From Verrucomicrobiales bacterium (lineage in GTDB: Bacteria; Verrucomicrobiota; Verrucomicrobiia; Limisphaerales; UBA1100), in NCBI GenBank assembly GCA_011523245.1, contig WTHG01000339.1, positions 1-7,554 on the forward strand: a stretch of 7,554 bases of DNA. The letters are read 5' to 3'. Of the stretch, positions 1 to 6,900 are shown one piece after another. Positions within the stretch are counted from its first letter, which is position 1; every line of letters starts with the position of its first letter. The position numbers were made by a program, and so were the translations under genes. The notes under the pieces are model-generated. The model was not told the origin of the DNA, ran no database searches, and worked only from the letters and a program-made list of their open reading frames with translations.

Positions 1-1
1 G

Positions 2-2452
2 AGTGAGGTGTATGGCGACCCCGAGGTGCACCTCACGGGATTCGGTTTGGAAGACACCCATTCCGGTGCCAACAGCCTGCGTTGGGGGCCTGACGGCTGG
101 ATCTACGGCGCGCACGGCAGCACCTGCACCGCTGAGATTCAAGGGATCAAGTTTCTCGGCCAAGCCGTTTGGAGATATCATCCGCGCACCAAGAAATTCG
201 AGGTGTTTGCCGAAGGCGGCGGAAACACGTTTTGTATTGATTTCGACAGCCAAGGCCGATTGTTCTCTGGCACAAACCACGGCAACACGCGCGGCGTGCA
301 TTACCCACAAGGCGGTTGCTTCACCAAAAATTGGGGCAAACATGGCCCACTCATCAACCCCTATTCCTTCGGCTATTATCAGCATATGGCGCATGAGGGT
401 TACCGACCTCGGTTCGCTCAATCGACGATCATCTACGAAGGCGGCGCCCTCCCCGGATATGAGGGCCACATCATATCCGGAATGTCGTTGGTGAATCGTG
501 TGCAGGCCAGTCGGTTGCATCCGGATACGTCCACTTTCCGCACAATCGATACCCCACCGATGGTCACCACTGAAGATCGTTGGTTTCGAATTGTCGACAC
601 GAAGGCGGGGCCGGATGGTGCCGTGTACTTCGCCGATTGGTACGATAGTCGGTTAAGCCACCTCGACCCGCGCGATACCTGGCATAAAAGCAGTGGCCGT
701 ATTTACCGGATGCACGCCAAAAACGCCAAACCCAGCAAACCATTTGATTACAGCAAACTCTCCACCACCGAACTATTCAACCTGCTTGGGCATCCAAACA
801 AATGGCACCGGCAAACCGCACAGCGATTGATCGCCGACCGTCGCGATGCTTCGGTCATCCCCGATCTCACTAGGGAATTCATGAATTTCAAAGGCCAAAT
901 CGCCCTCGAAGTATTTTGGGCGATCAACCATAGCGGCGGTTTCACTCCCGAGTTCGCCCAAAAAACACTCACCCACACAAATCCCTTCGTTCGGTTCTGG
1001 ACCATTCGCCTACTTGGCGACAGTCATCTAATGACGCCCACCCTGCGCTCCCAGTTAACGGTCTTGGCCCGTTCGGAACCAAACGCCGAAGTCCGAAGCT
1101 GCCTCGCCGCCTCATGCAAACGCTGGGCCGCCAAGGATAGTTTCCCCATTTTAGCCAAACTCATCCGCCGTGAAGAAGATGTCAAAGACAAACACATCCC
1201 CTTACTCCTTTGGTGGGCGATCGAAGATAAATCAACAACCGATTTAACTGAGGTGACCAAACTGCTACGAGACCCAAGCATTTGGAAAACCTCCATGATG
1301 CAACAACACCTGCTGCCCCGTTTGGCCCAACGGTATGGCGCGGAGCCCACCGGCCCCAATCTCGCCATGGCTGGCGCCCTCTTTTCTCTGGCCCCAACTG
1401 CAGCCGATAAAGATCGGCTCGTGACAGGACTCGAAACCGGACTAAAAGGCGGCGTGGCCAAGGAGCCTCCACTCATCCTCCGTAAAGAGATCAGAACGCT
1501 ATGGAACACTCGCCCTCATTCCCCTGCCCTCATTAGCCTCGCCACCCGCGTGGGCCTGACTGAAGCCATGAACAAGGCAGTCAGCCTGATGAACGACCCC
1601 AAAACTTCCGCCGCCGACAAGCGCGAGCTGACCGAGCTTCTAGCCGAACGCCGAAGCGAAATTGCTCTGCGATTGTTGCTGAAACAATTCCGAACCGAAA
1701 AGAACAGCTCCCGACGAATCGAAATTATGACCGCACTGCAACGGTTTGAATCCGACCAAATCGGCCAGGCCCTACTCGCTCGTTGGGAAGTCATGAACAA
1801 TCGCGAACACGAAACAGCCCTGAATATTTTAAGCAGTCGAGCCAACTGGTCGATGATGTTATTGCTGGCCATAGACCAAGGCAAGATACGCCGCGAAGCA
1901 ATTAAGCCTGCCAGTATGCTGGCAATGGAGAATCACGGAGACAAGGCGCTCACCGCCCTCGTGCGCAAACATTGGGGGCAGTTACGCCAGAGCAACGAGG
2001 CCCGCCAGAAACGCATCGAGGAAGTCACAAAACTGGTCGCCGAAAACAGAGGCAACGCACAAGCTGGTGCAGCGGTGTATTCCGCATTCTGCTCAGCCTG
2101 CCATCGTTATCGCGGCAAGGGCGGGAATATCGGTCCGAATTTGGATGCCTATCAACTCAATAACCCTGGCTTCGTCATTCCGGCTGTGGTGGACCCCAAT
2201 CTCGGCATCCGCGAGGAATTCGCCGGATTCAACGTGATCACCAAGGATAACCAACGCCTTACAGGATTTATTGCCCAGAACGCCCCGCGCTTTATCGTAC
2301 TGCGGGATCTGGCCCAGAACTCCATCACTCTACCCCGTGCGGAGATCAAGGATCTTAAAGCCATGCCCGTTTCGCTCATGCCCGAGGGCATCACCGACGC
2401 GCTGACCGACCAGCAGGTACGCGATTTGTTTGCCTATTTGATGGGCCAATAA
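2..2452 (+). CDS. PVC-type membrane-bound dehydrogenase with HEAT-like middle and C-terminal cytochrome c heme domain (5' end missing)
   Basis: This is a large exported protein whose first part lies outside the window. The reading frame is open from base 2 with no upstream stop, and residues such as GFGLEDTHS and SLRWGPDGW are already internal to the family's propeller domain, so the GTG at base 8 is not a real start. Numbered from that GTG, residues 1 to about 237 match the end of the Pirellula/Verrucomicrobium dehydrogenase propeller (TIGR02604 type), closing with AGPDGAVYFADWY and SGRIYRMH. Residues about 250-680 are helical HEAT-like repeats. The C-terminal heme domain (TIGR02603 type) has C695-S-A-C698-H699 for covalent heme c and the SLMPEG motif, with Met791 the probable axial ligand. 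The stop is TAA at 2450-2452. The family is expected to act outside the cytoplasmic membrane, oxidising a sugar- or alcohol-like substrate and passing electrons to the heme. The substrate is unknown. The family assignment is firm; the catalytic role is inferred from family naming. Confidence 0.93.
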   Translation, partial: SEVYGDPEVHLTGFGLEDTHSGANSLRWGPDGWIYGAHGSTCTAEIQGIKFLGQAVWRYHPRTKKFEVFAEGGGNTFCIDFDSQGRLFSGTNHGNTRGVHYPQGGCFTKNWGKHGPLINPYSFGYYQHMAHEGYRPRFAQSTIIYEGGALPGYEGHIISGMSLVNRVQASRLHPDTSTFRTIDTPPMVTTEDRWFRIVDTKAGPDGAVYFADWYDSRLSHLDPRDTWHKSSGRIYRMHAKNAKPSKPFDYSKLSTTELFNLLGHPNKWHRQTAQRLIADRRDASVIPDLTREFMNFKGQIALEVFWAINHSGGFTPEFAQKTLTHTNPFVRFWTIRLLGDSHLMTPTLRSQLTVLARSEPNAEVRSCLAASCKRWAAKDSFPILAKLIRREEDVKDKHIPLLLWWAIEDKSTTDLTEVTKLLRDPSIWKTSMMQQHLLPRLAQRYGAEPTGPNLAMAGALFSLAPTAADKDRLVTGLETGLKGGVAKEPPLILRKEIRTLWNTRPHSPALISLATRVGLTEAMNKAVSLMNDPKTSAADKRELTELLAERRSEIALRLLLKQFRTEKNSSRRIEIMTALQRFESDQIGQALLARWEVMNNREHETALNILSSRANWSMMLLLAIDQGKIRREAIKPASMLAMENHGDKALTALVRKHWGQLRQSNEARQKRIEEVTKLVAENRGNAQAGAAVYSAFCSACHRYRGKGGNIGPNLDAYQLNNPGFVIPAVVDPNLGIREEFAGFNVITKDNQRLTGFIAQNAPRFIVLRDLAQNSITLPRAEIKDLKAMPVSLMPEGITDALTDQQVRDLFAYLMGQ

Positions 2453-2502
2453 CGCCGAACTGCTTGGCAAATCTCTGCGGTTTCGCTACCGTCCCGCCCT
2501 CC

Positions 2503-3741
2503 ATGGCATACATCAATGAGCATTACCTGAAGCTGCAGGCCGGTTATCTCTTCCCCGAGATTGGCCGCCGTGTGAACGAATTTTCCCAGGCCAACCCGGA
2601 CGCCGCCGCGCGCCTGATTCGCTGCGGCATTGGCGACGTGACCGAGGCCCTGCCCGCCGCCTGCGTGGAGGCGCTTCACGCCGCCGTCGATGAAATGGCC
2701 AACCGCGACTCCTTCCGCGGCTACGGCCCGGAATTGGGTTATGAATTCCTGCGCGAAGCCATCGCCGAAAATGATTTTGCCGCCCGAGGAGTAAAGGTCA
2801 GTGCCGATGAGATTTTCATTTCTGATGGTGCCAAGTGCGATACCGCCAATATCCTGGATATCCTCGGCCACCAAAACCGCATTGCCATCACGGACCCCGT
2901 GTATCCCGTGTATCTGGATACCAACGTGATGGCCGGTCACACCGGCAACGCGAATGACGCCGGCCAGTATGAAGGCATCGTTTACCTCCCGTGCACCGCG
3001 GAAAATAATTTTGTGCCCGCTTTCCCCGCGGAGAAGGCGGATATCATATACCTGTGCTACCCCAATAACCCCACCGGTGCCACGGCCACGCGCGAGCAAC
3101 TCGCCAACTGGGTCACGTACGCCAAGGAAAATGACGCCATTATCCTCTACGATGCAGCCTACGAGGCCTTCATCCAGGACAACGACGTGCCGCATTCTAT
3201 TTATGAGATCGAGGGCGCGCGCGATTGCGCGATTGAGTTCCGCAGCTTTTCGAAAAACGCCGGCTTCACCGGGACGCGTTGCGCCTTCACCGTTGTGCCC
3301 AAGGAATTAACCGGCAAAGACGCCGAGGGCAACGAACACGGCCTACACGGCCTCTGGGCGCGCCGCATGGCCACCAAATTCAATGGTACCAGTTACCCGA
3401 TCCAGAAAGCCGCCGCCGCCGTGTACAGCGAGAACGGAAAAAAGCAGGTCGCCGAGCTCGTGGCGCATTACATGGGCAACGCCAAGATCCTTCGGGAAGC
3501 GGCCAGTGCCAGCGGACTGGACGTCTACGGCGGCACTAACGCTCCTTATATCTGGGTGAAAACACCTGGCGGCACGCCGAGCTGGGATATTTTCGATAAG
3601 GTCCTGAACGACGCTTCGGTAGTCATTACGCCGGGGGCTGGCTTTGGTTCCGCCGGCGAAGGTTACTTCCGCATTAGCGCTTTCAATAGTCGCGCCAACG
3701 CCGAGGAAGTCGCTCACCGCATCAGCGAATTGAACTGGTAA
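2503..3741 (+). CDS. dapL: LL-diaminopimelate aminotransferase
   Basis: DapL is a cytoplasmic, PLP-dependent class I/II aminotransferase. It converts tetrahydrodipicolinate to LL-2,6-diaminopimelate in one step with glutamate as amino donor, replacing DapC/DapD/DapE-type steps on the way to lysine and peptidoglycan. The N-terminus MAYINEHYLKLQAGYLFPEI is typical of the family, which decides for the ATG at 2503. An in-frame TTG at 2464 would only add 13 unconserved residues. The product is 412 residues, the usual size. Visible active-site residues are Asn189 in PNNPTG, Asp217 and Tyr220 in YDAAYEAF, the Schiff-base Lys251 in SFSKNAGFTGTR, and Arg390 in YFRIS, which binds the substrate carboxylate. 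It starts 50 bases after the cytochrome-type gene on the same strand, so co-transcription is possible, but no ribosome binding site or promoter is evident. Third codon positions look richer in G and C than in the neighbours, which may reflect higher expression. It converges with the next gene. Confidence 0.96.
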   Translation: MAYINEHYLKLQAGYLFPEIGRRVNEFSQANPDAAARLIRCGIGDVTEALPAACVEALHAAVDEMANRDSFRGYGPELGYEFLREAIAENDFAARGVKVSADEIFISDGAKCDTANILDILGHQNRIAITDPVYPVYLDTNVMAGHTGNANDAGQYEGIVYLPCTAENNFVPAFPAEKADIIYLCYPNNPTGATATREQLANWVTYAKENDAIILYDAAYEAFIQDNDVPHSIYEIEGARDCAIEFRSFSKNAGFTGTRCAFTVVPKELTGKDAEGNEHGLHGLWARRMATKFNGTSYPIQKAAAAVYSENGKKQVAELVAHYMGNAKILREAASASGLDVYGGTNAPYIWVKTPGGTPSWDIFDKVLNDASVVITPGAGFGSAGEGYFRISAFNSRANAEEVAHRISELNW

Positions 3742-3756
3742 CGCCCCCCCCGTTAC
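3738..3756. repeat. Perfect 6-bp inverted repeat with C7 loop containing both convergent stop codons
   Basis: GTAACG (3738-3743) is followed by seven C residues and then CGTTAC (3751-3756), an exact inverted repeat. The dapL stop TAA (3739-3741) lies in the left arm and the stop of the minus-strand propeller gene (TTA on the plus strand, 3753-3755) in the right arm. Transcripts from either side could form the same short hairpin. No T tract follows on either strand, so it is not a canonical intrinsic terminator. It may be a weak bidirectional 3'-end structure, or it may be chance. Confidence 0.5.
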
Positions 3757-5312
3757 GGCACGACCAATTTGGAGGCGAGGTTGTAACAGGCCACGCCGTT
3801 GCTTTTGCGCACAAACAGGCGACCGTTGCTCACCACGGGCGACGGACACCACATTGCTTTCACCCGCGTCTTGGCCAATTCCTGATGTGACTCCGGCGAA
3901 GCCTTGAGCATCACTAGGTCGCTGCCATTTTTCTCCAATAAAATGAATTTGCCGTCCGCAATCAACGGTGAAGAAATCGTGCACTTGCGTTTCTCATGCC
4001 ACTTTACCTTGCCACTGGCCAAGTTGACGCACATTTGGTTTTCGCCGCCGGCAAAATATACATGCCCTTCGAAGATCACCGGAGTGGACTGCGTGCGGCG
4101 CGCTTCCAACGCGTGATGCCAAATCATCTCCGCCCCATCACTGGAAAGTTTGTACCCCGCCAACCCAATTTTTTCCTGACGCGAATACACCACCAACCAA
4201 TCATCGACGACCACCGGTGTTGATTCCCCGCCGCCTGGCGCCGTCCATTGCACTTCGCCCGTCTCTAAATCCAAACAGGAAACATTACTGCGTGCATTCA
4301 CAATCAGGCGCGCCTTGCCTTGGTCATTCCAAATCACCGGCGACGAGTTACTCGCCGACATATCGTTTGCGCGCCATAGTTCCTTACCAGTCTCCACATC
4401 CAGGGCAATCAGTTTGCCCGCCATGATGAAGGCTTTGTCTCCATGCACGAGAAATGAGGAAGCCGTACCTTTGCCCGGCAGCTCGGTCGTCCACAGCGTC
4501 TTGCCCGATTTCGCATCCACGCAATAGGCGTGGCGACTGCCCGCGGCAAAAACCTTACCGCCCACCACCGCCGGGGTGCTGGAAGATTTACGACCGGTCG
4601 GTTCACCGGGAGCCTCGGCTCGCCACAGGGTTTTGCCAGTGTTGCCATCAATACACACCACCACGTCCTTGGCCTGCCGTACGGAGGAAGGCACGACCTT
4701 GATGATTTGGTCGGCCGCCAATTCACTGAAATTCTCTTCCTTGATCCACGCCTTAAACGCCGCGTCGCTCTCAAAGGTCGTCCCCACTTTCTTGGAGACT
4801 TTCACCAGTTCCGCATACGGCACGGCCGCTTTACCTTTCTTGAAGCGGCCCTTCACCCAACCGCTCAAGCTTTGGGCCTGCTTGGCATCAAGATTTTCCT
4901 TCACCCAATTATCCGCCCACTCATCCAGTTTGGCACCTCGCAGACGTGGATTCAGATTCATCCGGGCCTGCTCCATTTTATCGACGAGCGCCTTATCTGA
5001 AATATTCCGGAACCCCAGACGTCGCGTGGTCAACTCATTGATCTCGCGCTGTTTCGATGGCACGTCCAGATGCCACACGATCCCCATATAAATGTGGTTA
5101 CCCGATACAACGAGGCTGCCATGCCCGCCATCGTCGTCACTGGGAATCTCTTCGCTCTGCCATAGCGGCTCCGGCCCGGCCTCGTCAAATTGTGTCCGCA
5201 ACGGGGTCTTATCCGTCACCAAGCCATTGCGGTCCGCCCCGCGCCATTGATTCCACTCCGCGGCATTCAACATTACCGCGCCGACCATCAGAAAAATCCA
5301 TGCCTGCTTCAT
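3753..5312 (-). CDS. Exported PQQ-binding-like beta-propeller repeat protein
   Basis: The 519-residue product starts with a signal peptide (MKQAWIFLMVGAVMLNAA, cleavage probably near residue 18), so it should act in the periplasm or outside. Immediately after comes W20-N-Q-W-R-G-A-D-R-N-G, the W-x-Q-W-R-G signature of PVC PQQ-like proteins. The rest is a propeller built from repeats of the form 'hydrophobic-D-x-x-T/S-G-K-x-x-W': IDGNTGKTLW (221-230), VDAKSGKTLW (265-274), LDVETGKELW (304-313), LDLETGEVQW (347-356), a weaker copy ending at MIW (396-398), VNLASGKVKW (429-438), and degenerate copies to the C-terminus. About seven or eight blades are plausible. Residues about 85-212, rich in Lys, Glu and Ala and apparently helical, interrupt the first blade. 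I see no cytochrome motif and cannot tell whether PQQ is bound; many such proteins are cofactor-free and act as scaffolds like BamB. The ATG at 5312 is chosen because the signal peptide follows directly. The gene stands alone: it converges with dapL and diverges from the permease gene. Confidence 0.9.
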   Translation of the reverse strand: MKQAWIFLMVGAVMLNAAEWNQWRGADRNGLVTDKTPLRTQFDEAGPEPLWQSEEIPSDDDGGHGSLVVSGNHIYMGIVWHLDVPSKQREINELTTRRLGFRNISDKALVDKMEQARMNLNPRLRGAKLDEWADNWVKENLDAKQAQSLSGWVKGRFKKGKAAVPYAELVKVSKKVGTTFESDAAFKAWIKEENFSELAADQIIKVVPSSVRQAKDVVVCIDGNTGKTLWRAEAPGEPTGRKSSSTPAVVGGKVFAAGSRHAYCVDAKSGKTLWTTELPGKGTASSFLVHGDKAFIMAGKLIALDVETGKELWRANDMSASNSSPVIWNDQGKARLIVNARSNVSCLDLETGEVQWTAPGGGESTPVVVDDWLVVYSRQEKIGLAGYKLSSDGAEMIWHHALEARRTQSTPVIFEGHVYFAGGENQMCVNLASGKVKWHEKRKCTISSPLIADGKFILLEKNGSDLVMLKASPESHQELAKTRVKAMWCPSPVVSNGRLFVRKSNGVACYNLASKLVVP

Positions 5313-5404
5313 GAGCGCATTGGACTATCCCAAGCAGCCTCCGCATTCAATCGCAAAACACAATTGAGCATGGACAAATTTAACCGGTGTACTAGCCTCC
5401 GTCC
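5313..5404. promoter_or_regulatory. Divergent intergenic region, presumed to hold promoters for the propeller and permease genes
   Basis: These 92 bases separate two divergent starts, so promoters for both directions are expected here or just inside the genes. The part around 5355-5385 is richer in A and T than the coding flanks. I could not find a convincing pair of -35 and -10 boxes at proper spacing on either strand, nor a purine-rich ribosome binding site next to either start. The promoter role is inferred from gene orientation only. Confidence 0.4.
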
Positions 5405-6898
5405 GTGGATCCGTTTCTGCTGCTCCTCATCGGCCTAGCCACCGTCCTTGGCGGCATTCTTTGGCTCCGACTACACCCCTTTCTCGCGCTCTTTATCGCC
5501 GCTCTGCTAATTGCCGGCATCACACCCAAGGAGCAAATGATTGAAGCGCTCACCTCCAAGTATGTTAACGAAAAAATCAAAAAAGATAAGATCCCGGCAA
5601 AGGCCATCTCCTCTCTGGATCCAATCTACCATGAGAACGCCCGAGCCAAGGCAAAGGCCTATGCGAGCAAATCGCCGATCAATCGGATCACTACTGAGTT
5701 TGGGGTAACCTGCGGTAAAATTGGCATCATCATCGCCCTCGCCTGTCTGATTGGACGTTGTCTGCTGGCCAGTGGCGCCGCCGATCGCATCGTCCGCAGC
5801 GCACTGTCTGTGGTAGGAGAAAAAGGTGCGCCAGCTGCCTTCTTGGCCAGCGGCTTCACATTGGGTATCCCTGTATTTTTTGACAGCCTCTTCCTCCTTG
5901 CGATCCCGATGGCCAAAGCCATGTGGCTGAAACTCAGAAAGAATTATCTTTTGTTGCTGGTTGCTCTTATTGCCGGGGGCACAATGACACATTCCTTGGT
6001 CCCGCCCACGCCGGGCCCGCTCTATGTTGCCGGAGTTTTAGATATCAATATCGGCACCATGATTCTGGCCGGTTTGACCGTCGGCCTTTTCACTGCCAGC
6101 GCCGGTTATTTGTACGGTGTGTGGCTGAATAAACGGATGGATATTCCATTCCGTGAAAGCCCTGAATCCATTGAGAAGCTCGAGGCGCTCTCCGCAAAGG
6201 ATACTTCGAAACTCCCCTCACTCCTTGCTTCAATTACACCAATTGCCCTGCCCGTCTTACTCATTGCCGGTGGCACACTAATTTCCCAAACCGCTGCCCC
6301 GGAAAACCTGAAGCAGTTAATGGCAGTATTCGGCGATAAAAACATTGCCCTCGCCATCGCGGCCGGACTAGCGCTTTGGACACTTTCCACCCGAACGAAA
6401 GACGCCAAAAAACTCGGCGTACAGATGCAGGATGCACTACAGGAAGCCGGTTTGATCATCCTGATCTGCTGCGCTGGCGGCGCTTTTGGCGGCATCCTAT
6501 TGCAAACCGGAATCGGCCCCCACCTGCAATCCAAAATTGGCTCGAATGTAGACGCCATTTGGCTGCTGCCCTTGGCGTTCATACTCACAACAGTGATTCG
6601 GGCTGCTCAAGGTTCCGCCACTGTAGCGATGATCACCGCGGTTGGCATCTTCGGCAGCATGTTCACGTCCATGGATGCCTCAAGCCAAACCTACCATCCC
6701 GTGTACCTCGCATTGGCAATTGGCTGCGGTTCGAAGCCGTTGCCTTGGATGAATGACAGCGGCTTCTGGGTCATCAGCAAGATGAGCGGTATGACCGAAA
6801 AAGAAACACTGCAAACCTTCACCGCCTGCCTGTCTGTCATGGGCTTGGTGGGAATTGTGATCACCATCATTGGCGCCAAATTGTTCCCGTTGGTGTAA
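5405..6898 (+). CDS. GntP-family permease (gluconate/sugar-acid or D-amino-acid type H+ symporter)
   Basis: This is an integral inner-membrane transporter of the GntP family, whose members import gluconate, related sugar acids, glycerate or D-serine with protons. The GTG at 5405 is the only sensible start: TAG at 5393-5395 closes the frame just upstream, and MDPFLLLLIGLATVLGG followed by LRLHPFLALF is the family's usual N-terminus. Family motifs seen are GIPVFFD (154-160), HSLVPPTPGP (196-205), RAAQGSATVAMIT (399-411) and MNDSGFW (449-455). Roughly a dozen hydrophobic segments are visible. At 497 residues it is longer than the usual 440-450. The extra length is mostly a charged, Lys-rich stretch at about 43-95, between the second and third hydrophobic segments. 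The substrate cannot be read from sequence. The deacylase gene that overlaps its stop suggests a D-amino acid or other product of that enzyme rather than gluconate. The family call is secure; the substrate is inference. Confidence 0.93.
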   Translation: MDPFLLLLIGLATVLGGILWLRLHPFLALFIAALLIAGITPKEQMIEALTSKYVNEKIKKDKIPAKAISSLDPIYHENARAKAKAYASKSPINRITTEFGVTCGKIGIIIALACLIGRCLLASGAADRIVRSALSVVGEKGAPAAFLASGFTLGIPVFFDSLFLLAIPMAKAMWLKLRKNYLLLLVALIAGGTMTHSLVPPTPGPLYVAGVLDINIGTMILAGLTVGLFTASAGYLYGVWLNKRMDIPFRESPESIEKLEALSAKDTSKLPSLLASITPIALPVLLIAGGTLISQTAAPENLKQLMAVFGDKNIALAIAAGLALWTLSTRTKDAKKLGVQMQDALQEAGLIILICCAGGAFGGILLQTGIGPHLQSKIGSNVDAIWLLPLAFILTTVIRAAQGSATVAMITAVGIFGSMFTSMDASSQTYHPVYLALAIGCGSKPLPWMNDSGFWVISKMSGMTEKETLQTFTACLSVMGLVGIVITIIGAKLFPLV

Positions 6899-6900
6899 TG
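6896..6900 (+). other. TAATG stop/start overlap between permease and deacylase genes
   Basis: The permease stop TAA (6896-6898) shares its last A with the ATG (6898-6900) of the deacylase gene. No Shine-Dalgarno sequence precedes the ATG, so translation of the second gene probably depends on ribosomes finishing the first. This supports one transcript and matched expression of the two proteins. Confidence 0.85.

Noticed and set aside
1024..1509. A 161-codon minus-strand open frame opposite the HEAT-like region
   Set aside because: Low-complexity Ser/Arg/Leu translation antisense to a continuous, recognisable protein.
2464..2502. Upstream TTG start for dapL giving 13 extra residues
   Set aside because: The extension MANLCGFATVPPS is unlike DapL N-termini, while MAYINEHYLKLQAGY from the ATG at 2503 matches the family.
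2434..3195. A 253-codon open frame on the minus strand opposite dapL
   Set aside because: It lies wholly opposite a gene whose product has all DapL active-site residues. Its translation is Gly/Val/Ile-rich with no recognisable domain, as expected from the complement of GC-rich codons.
3743..3751. Poly-C run as a possible programmed frameshift or phase-variable tract
   Set aside because: It lies between the two stop codons and outside both reading frames, so length changes would not alter either protein.
3343..3984. A 213-codon minus-strand open frame covering the dapL 3' end and the propeller gene 3' end
   Set aside because: It runs out of frame through the propeller gene and antisense through dapL, two well-supported genes. 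It has no motif and no plausible start context.
5364..5395. TTGAGC followed by TACTAG as a possible promoter for the permease gene
   Set aside because: The spacing is about 20 bases and both boxes match the consensus poorly, so I cannot support it as a sigma-70-type promoter.
5507..5992. A 161-codon minus-strand open frame opposite the permease gene
   Set aside because: Complement of a well-conserved GntP-family coding region; no domain or membrane segment is recognisable.
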